Part shown: positions 32,149 to 43,444 of the stretch, piece by piece
Layout: the number at the start of each line of letters is the position of its first letter
Numbering within the stretch: the first letter of the stretch is position 1
Made by a program: the position numbers and the translations under genes
The notes under the pieces: generated by a model
The model's input: the letters and a program-made list of their open reading frames with translations, nothing else
Database searches by the model: none
Told to the model about the DNA's origin: nothing
Assembly (NCBI RefSeq): GCF_918797505.1
Contig: NC_092793.1
Coordinates: 90,904,411 to 90,968,410 of the forward strand
Direction of reading: 5' to 3'
DNA: 64,000 bases
DNA from: Bemisia tabaci
Taxonomy: Eukaryota > Arthropoda > Insecta > Hemiptera > Aleyrodidae

Positions 32149-32273
32149 GGTTTCTGGACAAACGGCGACGTTTCTGTACAAAAGGCGCGTCATACCTAGA
32201 GTACCTGTGTAGGGAGAGTAGCGACAGATCTGAAACTCCGAAAGTCCATCAGGCCTTCACCGATGCCTCCACG

Positions 32274-33886
32274 TAGAGTACCTATATTGAGAGAGTATGG
32301 CCACTGGGGTTACCACCTCTGATTGGCTCAGCCATCTTAGGCTGAATGGAGCCCTTAGGACCCAAAAATGGCGGACGCCATAAATTAATGTAATGCAAAA
32401 TGACTCAAAATGAAGTTTTCTTTGCTTATCGTAACGAGAAATTTACTCAAATGCACTCTTGCGACTTCTTTACATACAGGGTGAGCGAAAAGTCCCCGAC
32501 CCCCCCTCTAACTTTTGAACGAATTGAGCTAGGGAGATGAAACTTTGGGAATGTTCCTATCTCAAAGGGGACCATCTTTTGAGGGGGTCAAAATTTTGGT
32601 CCCCCCCCTCAGGGGGGGACAGGGGCCCCCCAACTTTTTTTTTTCAAATAGCAAACCCTATCTTGTGATACCTCATTCGAAAGAACATAAAAAACTAAGA
32701 ATTTTGGCGCAAACCGCAGATCAATATCTTAATTTTTGACCGAGTTATGATAAGTCAAAGGTCAAATTTGACCTATTTTCAAAAAATTTTAACTCCGGTT
32801 CAAATTATCGTAAAGAAAAAAATAAAACGGGAAAATTTACCAAATCGTGTTCGCTTTTACGTAATAATTTCAAAAATCACTTCGATTTAATTTTAAGGGG
32901 GGGCTCGTACCCCCAAATACGTCAATTCAAAGGTCATTCAATTTTCCCGCGAAATAAGCCAATTTCCTCTGGATTTGCCTCCACAATATCTCAGTAAGGT
33001 CAAAATCAGTTCAACATTACGTTGGCAAGTCCCCAAATTTCGGGAAAAGTTAAAAAAACGAAATTTAAGGTGATTAAATTTGACCGTTTAAATTTCGTTT
33101 TTTTAACTTTTCCCGAAATTTGGGGACTTGCCAACGTAATGTTGAACTGATTTTGACCTTACTGAGATAATGTGGAGGCAAATCTAGAGGAAATTGGCTT
33201 ATTTCGCAGGAAAATTGAATGACCTTTGAATTGACGTATTTGGGGGTCCGAGCCCCCCCTTAAAATTAAATCGAAGTGATTTCTGCAATTTTTACGTAAA
33301 AGCGAACACAATTTGGTAAATTTTCCCGTTTTATTTTTTTCTTTACGATAATTTGAACCGGAGTTATGATTTTTTGAAAATAGGTCAAATTTGACCTTTG
33401 ACCTATCATAACTCGGTCAAAAATTGAGATATTGATCTGCGGTTTACGCCAAAATTCTTAGTTTTTTATGTTCTTTCGAATGAGGTATCACAAGATAGGG
33501 GTTGCTATTTGAAAAAAAAAAAGTTGGGGGGCCCCTGTCCCCCCCTGAGGGGGGGGCCAAAATTTTGACCCCCTCAAAAGATGGTCCCCTTTGAGATAGG
33601 AACATTCCCAAAGTTTCATTTCCCTAGCTCAATTCGTTCAAAAGTTAGAGGGGGGGTCGGGGACTTTTCGCTCACCCTGTATTTTTAAGACTAATCGTGT
33701 GCAATTTTTGAGCAGAATTATCTTGAATGTAGTAAGGTTGGCAGCAAGTACGGTTGGTGAAAACCGTCAAAAGTTGGCAATGACCCCCCTCCCATCCACA
33801 AAAACCAAAAGAAAGCACCGCCATTTTTGGGTCCTAAGCCTCTCCATGGGGCCCAGTGGCCATTCTGTCTTAATATAGGTACTCTA
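32274..33886. mobile_element. E-family hAT element, copy in D, interrupted
   Basis: Starts TAGAGTACCTATATTGAG and ends TAATATAGGTACTCTA. A perfect 8-bp duplication, CCTCCACG, flanks it (32266-32273, 33887-33894). D copy 2 shows the site uninserted. A 1.2-kb palindromic element occupies its centre. It contains CAAAAATGGCGGACGCC. Confidence 0.9.
32477..33679. mobile_element. 1.2-kb near-perfect palindromic element, copy 2
   Basis: Almost identical to 531-1730 (CAGGGTGAGCGAAAAGTC ends). Insertion in E produced exactly one extra TA: the uninserted E copy near 35830 reads CTTTACATATTTTTAAG, while here TA stands on both sides (32475-32476, 33680-33681). Arms of about 590 bp meet near 33078-33095. 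Confidence 0.92.
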
Positions 33887-34177
33887 CCTCCACGCATAAA
33901 GTTAGGGCCCAAAAGGGCAGCCAACCTTTGAATTTCAAGTATCCAGAGCGATTTACTGATACTATTGTTACGAACCGTCCTTTATTAAGCACGTGTTTGA
34001 CTCAGTTTTTGCATAAATTTACTCAATTTCGCGGAAGAACGCTCATTTCTGTACATTCTTGGCCATCTTGGTTAGAATTGGAATCTCTAGACTGGCAGTG
34101 AAATTTTGTGCGTTAGAAGTTAGTTAGAAGGGTGGCTGCACTTTTGGGCCCTAAGCCCTCCATGAACCGATCCGTCG

Positions 34178-34931
34178 TAGAGTCCCTTTATACCCAGAGT
34201 TAAGACAACTCGATTATCAGCTGACTGGCAGCCGGCCTTGGCTGGCCATGGAGGCCGAAACGAGTGCACCGTAACGAACGATATTGAGGGATAAGGATCA
34301 GGAATCCTGCGATGTCTGTCAAACAAAAACAACAACATCAACAAATTGATCAATTAAAATGAGAATGAGATTGGTTTGTGAATAATTTCTTAATCTATTT
34401 TCATTTTGGACCGATGGAAATAACTTGAGTCCCTTTATACTGAGAGTCAAGACAATTTGAATCCATTTCTGATTGGTTCCCGTTTTTTAGGCCTCCACAG
34501 TGTCACAAACGGGAATAAAGATTACATTTTCACCAATTGCAAAGATTATAATCTGGAATGGACCAGGGAATTACGGGTTCGGCAAGGAACAAACGGAATG
34601 AGAGGAGGAACGGAGAAAGGCATTTGAGAATGGGCCGGTCAAAGATTACAAAAAACGTTCAATTTCTGTAATCTTTATTCCCGTTTGTGACATCCATGAG
34701 CCGAATTGTCTTGACTCTCAGTATAAAGGGACTCTAGAAATAACAACTTACTCTTGATAAACCACAATTAGGTAATAGTTTCATTATTCTTGTTCACATT
34801 CGAGGTACCGCCATCTTGGTGCACTCGTTTCGGCCTCCATGAGCGAGAACCAATCAGAATTGGATTTTTTTAGGCCACTTTCAGCTCAACCAAAAGTGAG
34901 TTGTCTTAACTCTGGGTATAAAGGGACTCTA
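34178..34931. mobile_element. Q-family hAT MITE, copy 5 (hosts P copy 2)
   Basis: Inverted relative to Q1. Flanks ATCCGTCG and ATCTGTCG are an 8-bp duplication with one change. P copy 2 (34425-34736) is inserted in it. Confidence 0.88.
34425..34736. mobile_element. P-family hAT MITE, copy 2
   Basis: 312 bp, same length as copy 1. A perfect 8-bp duplication, GAAATAAC, flanks it (34417-34424, 34737-34744). The first TIR bases read TTGAGTCCC rather than TAGAGTCCC. Confidence 0.92.
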
Positions 34932-34966
34932 ATCTGTCGGTACTCTCCCTGTACAGGTACTCTATA

Positions 34967-35490
34967 TCTACCCATTGTAAGATCATTAGAAGCTCAATAA
35001 ACAACATGATGAATTTCTGCGCCTGCCACAATTATTTTTAACATCACTAAAATTACCTATGGCAACTTTTCTGAACTCAGAATATAAGCTCGAGCATGAT
35101 TTGAAGGGTTGTTGAGATTACTTAGGCATTCATTCAATTTTTAAATATGAACGTAAAATGATTAAAAATCCACTGTCATTTTTCCAACTGTTGCTCAGAA
35201 AGTCAGTAAAGGCTTTTCTAGTGAAGATGAAGGCTCCGCTTATATATTGCGGAAAAATTGTGGAACATACACGGGATAAAAGAGTAGTAATAATTTTGTT
35301 GAATCAATTCATAGTGAAAAAATGAAGTATAGCTTGTGAAAATGGCGCCAACGCATGAAATTCAAGTTCAATCGAGATTATGCGCATAAACAGCGCCAGA
35401 ATCGGAAAGTTTGATTTCCCGCGAAAGTCGGGTTACAGCGCCCGCATAAACCAGACGGCGAAAACTTGCATTACAAACTCGGGGTTCGTG
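34967..35490. mobile_element. partial J element, copy 3
   Basis: Matches J copy 1 from about 14610 to 15134, including GGCGCCA, GCGCATAAACAGCGCC and CCCGCATAAACC. It is truncated at both ends, by D on the left and an F repeat on the right. Confidence 0.85.
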
Positions 35491-35629
35491 AAGCGTCCAG
35501 CCCACGTACAAACTGGGGCTCTCAAACTGGCACTAATTCTTCTATTTCTCAGCCATTTCTGCACGGAATGCCTTGAAAATTTCAAGATCTGATCTGTGAT
35601 GTATCCCGATTACATCGGTCACCCTCAAA
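35491..35629. repeat. F half-repeat, copy d
   Basis: Starts AAGCGTCCAGCCCACGTAC and stops at CCCTCAAA, exactly where the central hairpin begins in full copies. Confidence 0.8.
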
Positions 35630-36037
35630 TAGAGTACCTATATTGAGAGAGTATGGCCACTGGGGTTACCACCTCTGATTAGCTCACCCATCTTAGGCTG
35701 AATGGAGCCCTTAGGACCCAAAAATGGCGGACGCCATAAATTAACGTAATGCAAAATGACTCAAAATGTAGTTTTCTTTGCTTATCGTAACGAGAAATTT
35801 ACTCAAATGCACTCTTGCGACTTCTTTACATATTTTTAAGACTAATCGTGTGCAATTTTTGAGCAGAATTATCTTGAATGTAGTAAGGTTGGCAGCAAGC
35901 ACGGTCGGTGGTAACCGTCAAAAGTTGGCAATGACCCCCCTCCCATCCCCAAAAACCAAAACAAAGCACCGCCATTTTTGGGTCCTAAGCTTCTCCATGG
36001 GGCCCAGTGGCCATACTCTCTTAATATAGGTACACTA
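35630..36037. mobile_element. E-family hAT element, uninterrupted copy
   Basis: 408 bp, TAGAGTACCTATATTGAG to TAATATAGGTACACTA. No clear target duplication. It provides the empty site for palindrome copy 2. Contains AAAAATGGCGGACGCC. Confidence 0.8.
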
Positions 36038-36438
36038 CCATAGGCGGTTCTAGACATTCATGCTTGGGGGTGCCCAGAGGTGGAAAATGTCGGAGACCGG
36101 CCCCGAAGGGGACGGTCGCTCAGGGGAGGCCTAAGTTTCGGCCCTCAAGTTTTACCCCTTTCCTACCCTCCTTTCTCTTTCTCTCTCCTTCCTTTCTACT
36201 TAAATATCTATACATTTAATGTAGAAAATTTTTAGCAAAACTTTCCATCAAAACTACAGTCTTACCATAAAAAAACAGTAGATTCTTTGTAAAACACGGC
36301 TATCAACATTAATTCTGTTTAAAACATTTTCAATTAATTGCTGGGATTTTTTCTCAGTGTGCGCGAATACAGAATCTTTAAACCCTGGTAAAAATTGGCG
36401 ATAGGAGCTGCGTTTCAAAATACCATAGGGGTTCTTAT

Positions 36439-37581
36439 CAGAGATGGAAAGTGAAATTTCACAAGGCCCGAATAAATTTCAAAAAAATTGAAATTTGTTG
36501 ATTTTTCAAAGAAATATTGTTACTAAGCCTCGGAAACGGTTCAGATGATCCTCCTGCTGATGCAGCAGAATATGGCCCACTAATGAGATGCTACACCCAA
36601 AGGAGGGGGCACAAGGGGGGTCTTAGAGAAAGTTAGCCCTAACCTAACCTCCAAACCAAAAAAAACCTCCAAAAAAATCCGTCCAAAATCACCTTGGGTA
36701 TTTATGATTTAATTTTAATGAAGCTTTGAATTTTGCGACTTTGCTCGAAAAGGTAAGAAGACAAAACTGAAAATCCTGTAGATTTTCTTGAGAACTTTCA
36801 TTTTTTTCTAGAAGATGCTCAAAAAACGAAAAGAGTAAAAAGTGCAATATTAATTAGTGTTTACCAAGCATCCAAGGGTGCAGTCGCGTAGTATCCAAGA
36901 GGATAGAGAATCCATAACAACCCAAAAAAAAATGTTTTTACAAATAAAATTAAAGTTACTTACGTTTGGAATTACTTGATAAAATTCAAGATGATTGAAA
37001 ACAATCCATTTTTGAAACTGAGATTTCCGACTCTAAAATATATATGTTGGCAGTTTGGCACTGCTGAGAATAATCTTTATAGTATAATTGTTAAATATGT
37101 AGGACATTAAGTTGGTTCAGAAATATACCACTAAAAGTGCCGTTTTTTAGCATTACAATTTTTAGCATCAATTTCTCCAACGTTTCTCAAATAAAAGTCC
37201 CCCCCCCCCCTCATAAAAAAACTAGTATTTTCATGCCGATGCGTGGAGGAAATTGTTCTTGTGGTGGAGCGGAGGCACTCAAGTGTCAATGATGCATTAC
37301 TTACGAAAATTAAGGACCCATGACTTATAAGGACATCTGACATGACACCGAAAATCTTCTATGATAAAAAATGAGCTGCTGGAAGAGTGGGTGGTGAGGT
37401 TAGGTTAGGTCAGGGGGGGCTAAAAATATCAATATCGAGAATACCGTTTCTAGGCGTTTCTTGGCTCTTGAATGTATCCTCAATAAGTTTCAATATAATT
37501 CATGATAATTTCGTGACAATTTCATGAAATTTCACGCGTGAAATTCACTGAATAAAATTTCATGAAATTTTCCATCTTCTG
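36439..37581. mobile_element. hAT element, CAGAGATGG family, copy 3
   Basis: A perfect 8-bp duplication, GTTCTTAT, flanks it (36431-36438, 37582-37589). It keeps the internal block also present in copy 2 and has its own middle segment (about 36660-36905). The right end has several single-base changes, so it looks older. Confidence 0.9.
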
Positions 37582-37989
37582 GTTCTTATAGACGGCTAAG
37601 AGGGCTTTGAAATCATATTGCTGGTGTAGAAAGCTGAGCAACTCATATAGCGAGGGCTATACGAAGCTATAACAAAGTATTACATCGGGCTATTGTTTAT
37701 CGCGGGCTAAAAATTCTCGCCATTGGGCTATTAAATGGCTATAAGGAAATTGTGTAGAAATTAGTGTGCTTTGGAAATCATTAAGATTGATACGGAAACT
37801 TCACTTAATATTTACAAAACACACATTTTATGTTCCTTTAAAAATATTTTTTTTCATCAATTAAATGAGTGGGGGGGGGGGGGGGGGGGGGGATGGTCCA
37901 TACAGAGTGTGCAAAATTTCAAAAGCATGCAGGGGAAACTGAAAAACGCCGATCCGCGAGATTAATATTAGAGCCTAACACAAGCGGAG

Positions 37990-38200
37990 CGGCGAAGCAT
38001 TGGTTGCCTACAAAACTAACAGGATACTTCAGCATTGAGCGGGCGCTGCACTGGCGCCTACAAACCTAACAGGGTTACTTCACGCATCGCGCGACGACGC
38101 ACTGGACGCCTAACAAACCTAAACAGGATATTCACGCATTGCGCAATCGTGAAGTTGCCCTTGTGTTAGGTTTGTAAGCGCCAATGCGCGTTCGCGCTCT
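37990..38200. repeat. tandem array, about 70-bp unit, three to four copies
   Basis: Repeats CTGGCGCCTACAAACCTAAC-like units with CTTCACGCATCGCGCGA between. The last unit is followed by an inverted GTTAGGTTTGTAAGCGCC. No coding seen. Confidence 0.6.
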
Positions 38201-38697
38201 CTGCCCGGCCGCCGCGCCGTAGCGTGCCGAGGCGTCTGAAGCAACTATTTCAACCAGGAGGTTTGCCACAGTATAACGAAAGTTGATGGCGCTTCTAATA
38301 TTTTAGGATGGCAGGATCATCAAAAGTACGGAGCTTTCCTCGCAAAATAAATTAAGATACTACGGCGATAAAAGAGAGCGGTAGTTTAAAAAACTAACTA
38401 GAGTCTTAGGATCCGTATTTAGTATCGTTTAGCATAAACTTTATCGTCGGCTGTTCTTAATCGTCATCGTCTATAAAGGCTATAAGAATTGTACAGCCGG
38501 CTACAGAAGCTATGAGGAAATTTTTACAGACGGCCTTAGGTCATTGGTATTTTGGGCAACACAGATTTTAATGCCAATTTTACAACAGAAGCAGTAATTT
38601 CACGGTTCCGATAACCGTACTTATTTTTTGCTTGGGGAGCCGGCACCCACTGGCACCCCCGTAAGAACCGCATATGTACCCTACCTCTCCCCCCCCC

Positions 38698-38858
38698 AAA
38701 GATCGTCGGGCCGACGATCTTTGAGGGTGACCGATGTGTTCGGGATACATCACGGATCGGATCTTGAAATTTTCAAGGCATTCCGTGCAGAAATGGCTGA
38801 GAAATAGAAGAATTAGTGCCAGTTTGAGAGCCCCAGTTTGTACGTGGGCTGGACGCTT
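38698..38858. repeat. F half-repeat, copy e
   Basis: Starts exactly at the AAAGATCGTCGG hairpin and ends GGGCTGGACGCTT, the same half as copy c. Confidence 0.8.
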
Positions 38859-38893
38859 CAGTATAAAGGGACTTCACGCGACCACGCCAAACC

Positions 38894-39708
38894 TAGAGTA
38901 CCTGTATAGGGAGAGTAGCGACGGATCCGAAAGTCCATCAGGCCTTCACCGATGCTAGAATCCCTTTATACCCAGAGTTAAGACAACTCACTTTTGGTTG
39001 GGCTGAAAGTGGCCTAAAAAAAATCCAATTCTGATTGGTTCTCGCTCATGGAGGCCAAAACGAGTGCACCAAGATGGCGGTACCTCGAATGTGAACAAGA
39101 ATAATGAAAATATTACCTAATTGTGGTTTATCAAGAGTAAATTTTTATTTCCATCAGTCTAAAATGAAAATAGATTAAGAAATTATTCACAAACCAATCT
39201 AATTTTCGTTTTAATTGACCAATTTGTTGATGTTGTTGTTTTTGTGTGACAGACATCGCAGGATTCCTGATCCTTATCCCTCAATATCGTTAGGTGCACT
39301 CGTTTCGGCCTCCATGGCCAGCCAAGGCCGGCTGCCAGTCAGCTGATAATCGAGTTGTCTTAACTCTGGGTATAAAGGGACTCTAACCGATGCCTCCGCG
39401 AATAAAGTTAGGGCCCAAAAGGGCAGCCAACCTATGAATTTCAATTATCCAGAGCGATTTACTAATACTATTGTTACGAACCGTCCTTTTTTAAGCACGT
39501 GTTTGACTCAGTTTTTGCATAAATTTACTCAATTTCGCCGAAGAACGCTCATTTCTGTCCATTCTTGGCCATCTTGGTTAGAATTGGAATTTGCAGACTG
39601 GCAGTGAAATTTTGTGCGTTTGAAGTTGGTTAGAAGGGTGGCTGCGCTTTTGGGCCCTAAGCCCTCCATGAACCGATCTGTCGGTATTCTCCCTATACAG
39701 GTACTCTA
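38894..39708. mobile_element. D-family hAT element, copy 2
   Basis: TAGAGTACCTGTATAGGG to CCTATACAGGTACTCTA. A perfect 8-bp duplication, GCCAAACC, flanks it (38886-38893, 39709-39716), proving hAT-type insertion. It hosts Q6. Confidence 0.92.
38956..39385. mobile_element. Q-family hAT MITE, copy 6
   Basis: 430 bp inside D copy 2. A perfect 8-bp duplication, ACCGATGC, flanks it (38948-38955, 39386-39393). D copy 1 shows this site uninserted. Confidence 0.93.
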
Positions 39709-39786
39709 GCCAAACCAGGCTTCACTTTTTCCCCGTGCTTTTAGATACGAGCACTCCGTCCTTATGCCTTTGAAACAGCCATTTTG

Positions 39787-40019
39787 AAGCGTCCAGCCCA
39801 CGTACAAACTAGGGCTCTCAAACTGGCACTAATTCTTCTATTTCTCAGCCATTTCTGCACGGAATGCCTCGAAAATTTCAAGATCTGATCTGTGATGTAT
39901 CCCGAACACATCGGTTACCCTCAAAGATCGTCGGCCCGACGATCTTTGAAAGGCAACAGTCAACAGTTCCATCGATGAGCCTCTTTGAGGCCCCTAGTTT
40001 GTAGGTGGGCTGGACGCTT
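39787..40019. repeat. F repeat, complete copy f
   Basis: 233 bp with inverted ends AAGCGTCCAGCCCACGTAC and near-complement, and a central perfect hairpin AAAGATCGTCGG-C-CCGACGATCTTT. No clear target duplication. Confidence 0.8.
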
Positions 40020-40768
40020 AAAGGAATGAGGGATTACGTGTTGTTTGGTTGCCATAATTGGGAACAGTTGGATATTAATGGTTTTAAGAAAATGGTAGTT
40101 AGGGAAATGATGAGGTTTCAAGAATCTAATTGGGGTGATGGAGAACTGTTGCCCAAGTGTTATAGGTGGGGGGAATTTGGATTATGAAATAGGTTAGGGT
40201 AAGTAGGGTTGGTAGCCTAAATTGAATGGGATTAGCCCGTGAGGCGGCTATTTGAAGTCAAAAAAAAAAAAAAATCTTGTTTGTTTATTTACGGCCGTAA
40301 GAACATCGTGTCAGCCTATTTTCACGCGACCAATGAAAAACCGGAACAGAAATGGCCATACTCTGTCGATGAAGGTACTCTACTGGACAAAACAGCCTCC
40401 AAAAGTGGCTTCATCAGCGCTCCAGTACATTGCAACTCTATTGTACTCTATGCTCTAGCCATCGCTTATAGATCGTATTCGATACATCAAACGGCTGAGA
40501 TTGTATCGATATCGATTGGTTCAAAATATAAACATAGCCTCAAAAGTAAATTCAGAAATCTGAGAGAACGGGTCTTTTGGAACAGATTTTTTATTCTTTT
40601 GCGTACCTAATGCCAATTTAAAGTGAAATTGTTAGGAATTTTCTCATTTTCAGCTTTTCCAACTTAAATCCTTACAGTTTGGTTTGAGGTTATGTGCTAT
40701 TGTTTTGAACCAAACGATACATCGAACCGTTATCGAATACGGTCTATTACCGCATCGATGCGCAAAAT
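40020..40768. other. unassigned stretch
   Basis: A 53-codon frame from ATG 40026 to a stop at 40187 (MRDYVLFGCHNWEQLDINGF at its start) has a protein-like composition, but I do not recognise it. About 45 bp near 40415-40460 recur inverted at 30605. TCGTATTCGATA and TATCGAATACG form an inverted pair (about 40476 and 40732). Confidence 0.35.
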
Positions 40769-42185
40769 TGACGTATACAGGGTGATCCAAAAGTCCCTTC
40801 CACCCCCTCTAAATTTTTACCTAATTAAGGTAAAAATTTGAAACCTGGGGGATATTCCTAGGTCAAAGGGAGCTACTTTTTGGCCCCCTAAAATTTTCAG
40901 GGGGGCCCCCCTTGGGGGGGGCAACGGCCCCCAACTTTTCATTTTCAAATGGGAAGACCCCCTTTGTGATAGCTCGTTCGAGAGGGCATAAAAAAAGAAA
41001 ACTTTTCGCGCAAACCCGAAGTCAATATCTCAAACCGTTTCAAAATGGCGGCCGGTTAAAGTTCAAAATGGCCGAAAATTCACACCGGTTATTTATTGAT
41101 GGATTTGCGCGAAAATCGGTATGTTGGGGTATTTTGACACGAGAAAAACGAATTTGACGTTAGTTTTTCAAAAAAACCAAAATTTCCTAAATGGCCGCCG
41201 GTTAAAGTTTAAATTGGCCGAAAATTGGAACCTCGGTTTTTTCCTGATGAATTTGCCTAAAACTTGGAATTTGAGAGTATTTTGGCATAAGATAAACAAA
41301 TTTGAATTTAGATTTCTAAAAAAATCAATTTTTGGTCATTTTGAACTTTAACTGGCGGCCATTTTGGAAATTTTGGTTTCTTGAAAATCTAACGTCAAAT
41401 TCGTTATTCTCGTGTCAGAATACCCCAACATACCGATTTTCGCGCAAATCCATCGATAAATAACCGGTGTGAATTTTCGGCCATTTTGAACTTTAACCGG
41501 CCGCCATTTTGAAACGGTTTGAGATATTGACCTCGGGTTTACGCGTAAAGTTTTCTTTTTTTATGCTCTTTCGAACGAGCTATCACAAAGGGGGTCTTCC
41601 CATTCGAAAACTAAAAGTTGGGGGCCGTTGCCCCCCCAAGGGGGCCCCCTGAAAATTTTAGGGGGGCCAAAAAGTAGCTCCCTTTTACCTAGGAATATCC
41701 CTCAAGTTTCAAATCTTTACCTTAATTAGGTAAAAATTTAGAGGGGGTGGAAGGGACTTTTGGATCACCCTGTATAATACAATCTAGACCGCGCAGTGGG
41801 CCCGACTTTAGGCGGGGAAGGTAAGACAGCTAGGGGGGTAAAGACGCGCCTTCAGCCTAGTTGATACCGCCGGATATACGAGCTAAGTGTACCCGTATCA
41901 GGCAACGGCACTGATAAGACTGGCTTTTCCATTGTCTTGGTCGGTACACTTACTGAGTGTTGCTGGGATGCTTATCGTCTCGCCTGAAGGGACTCTAGTC
42001 TTGCCGAAATTTCCTAATGCGCGGCCTCTCTCCCATAAGAAAAGCATTGTTTCCGACTTTTCTGGTTTTCGCGGCAGTAATGCTGACGTCACGAGCCAAT
42101 GGAAAGGGGCTTACCCCGAGCGGGGAAATCTGCGCAATGACTGACCTATATGGATGGATCTTGGTCTAGATTGTATTATACGTCA
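40769..42185. mobile_element. M element (TGACGTATAATACAATC TIR), interrupted at its left TIR
   Basis: The left TIR is split after TGACGTATA by a palindromic element and resumes TATAATACAATCTAGACC. The right TIR is intact (42163-42185). The right half of the interior (about 41990-42160) matches an arm of the 608-bp palindromic MULE at 27955. Confidence 0.65.
40778..41772. mobile_element. 995-bp palindromic element (CAGGGTGATCCAAAAGTC type)
   Basis: Arms of about 490 bp meet near 41283. TATA stands on both sides; the intact opposite TIR of M implies one original TATA, so TATA or TA was duplicated. The arms carry repeated CAAAATGGCGGCCGG and TTCAAAATGGCC. No ORF is supported. It is a third relative of the 531 and 3173 palindromes. 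Confidence 0.85.
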
Positions 42186-42186
42186 C

Positions 42187-42436
42187 ACCGCAATCACACG
42201 CTGAATGTGGGAGCTGACTGTGGCTTGAATGTGGAAGTCATCGGCCCGATGGCTGAATTTTGCGCGTGACGCGCAAAATTCAGCAACGATCGGACCAATT
42301 TTGAATTTGTCTGAACTATTCGAGTAGATTTAATACACATCTGGTTGAAAATAACTCGAATTTGCTAAATTTCAGCCGTTGGGCGATGACTGTTGACTTC
42401 CACATTCAGCTGCTAAATTCAGCGTCTGATTGCGGC
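42187..42436. repeat. L repeat, copy 2
   Basis: CCGCAATCACACGCTGAATG to GATTGCGGCA, with the internal GCGCGTGACGCGC hairpin. It abuts the right TIR of M. Confidence 0.75.
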
Positions 42437-42511
42437 ATAAATGGCAAAATTTGACTCAACAGCCACCATTTTGAAGCTTCAATTCGACATTTCGAACGTG
42501 TGTGCAGCCCT

Positions 42512-42766
42512 AATGCCGCAATCAGACGCTGAATTTAGCACCTGAATGTGGAAGTCAACAGTCATCGCCCAACGGCTGAAATTTAGCAAATTCGAGTCAT
42601 TTTCATCCAGATGTGTATCAAATCTACTCGAATAGTTCAGACAAATTCAATATTGGTCCGATGGTTGCTGAGAATCGTTGCTGCGTAATTCAGGATTCAG
42701 GCATCGGGCCGATGACTTCCACATTCAAGCCTCATTCAGCTCCCACATTCAACGTGTGATTGCGGC
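42512..42766. repeat. L repeat, copy 3 (inverted)
   Basis: Runs TGCCGCAATCAGACGC to GTGTGATTGCGGC, opposite to copy 2. The central hairpin has decayed. Confidence 0.75.
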
Positions 42767-43444
42767 TTTTAAAATGTCTCTGAATCCATCATCGCCATTT
42801 TGGAGGTCAGTGCTCAGTGCTGGCAACTTTCTGAAACCACGATCTTTTTCACGTACAAATTTTTAAATTATTAACTTAATTTATTCTTCAACTGTTTCAC
42901 ATATTCAAGGTATGTTAAGTTTTCTTACAAAAATTAAGTAAGCAATAGATTTTACTGTTTCTCAATGTCCGATGTGTGCTAATTGAAAGCGAATGTCTCC
43001 TTCGGCAGCAGCTCTTTCCATATATATTCTAACTTCTGGTATTTGGCATTTTTTGTAGAATGTAATGCAGATCCCCCTCCCCAATTCAGAATATCCCGAT
43101 TTCATCTGCCCTCAGCATTATTAGTTCCAGTTCCAGTGCACTCTAAGTTTTCGATCTTCACGATACCTGCTTAATTTTTTCGCTAAATGTGTGCCGATTA
43201 GCGTCATTGTGGATTACTCTTACTACTTAGTGCTAACGCTGTTCCGCGTCCGCCCATCATTTCGGTTACAGATTGTCCCGGGGCCGAACTTGTCGAACTT
43301 CAACTTGGAGATCCTTAGCTTCGACGAGTCACATCCACATCCTCTTGTGTGCTCGAATATCATATGAAGTTATGTGGCGTGGTTAATTTTTTAGCGCCTT
43401 AGGTCACCATCTGCCTTCCTTACATTGCAAATTACCTTTAGAAA
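42767..43444 (+). other. mRpL21 upstream region
   Basis: No repeat boundary or other gene is recognised. The last 35 bp before the ATG (pyrimidine-rich, ending TTACCTTTAG) resemble a 3' splice site, so a 5' non-coding exon is possible. No TATA box is obvious. Confidence 0.4.

Larger units (their letters stand above)
32197..34964. mobile_element. D-family hAT element, copy 1, multiply interrupted
   Basis: Starts TAGAGTACCTGTGTAGGG and ends CCTGTACAGGTACTCTA. It hosts E (32274-33886) and Q5 (34178-34931); stripped, it is about 395 bp like copy 2. Outer target duplication is not evident (GTCATACC against TATCTACC). Confidence 0.78.
36039..38674. mobile_element. probable decayed hAT-like element (GGCGGTTCT ends)
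   Basis: CATAGGCGGTTCTAG at the left and AGAACCGCATATG at the right are inverted, each adjoining GGGGGTGCC or GGCACCCCC. No transposase is readable. It contains the third CAGAGATGG copy, a 22-G run (37871-37892) and a short tandem array. Boundaries are tentative. Confidence 0.42.

Noticed and set aside
37871..37892. Long G and C runs (also near 2960, 7516, 46881) as functional G-quadruplex sites
   Set aside because: Pure homopolymers inside repeats; their length is unreliable in assemblies and no regulatory context is visible.
36039..38674. Firm hAT assignment from GGCGGTTCT ends
   Set aside because: No clear 8-bp duplication could be read, because an E element abuts the left end. Kept only as a low-confidence element.
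40026..40187. 53-codon frame with protein-like composition (VLFGCHNWEQLD)
   Set aside because: Short, unrecognised and without supporting context. Mentioned under the surrounding stretch but not called as a gene.
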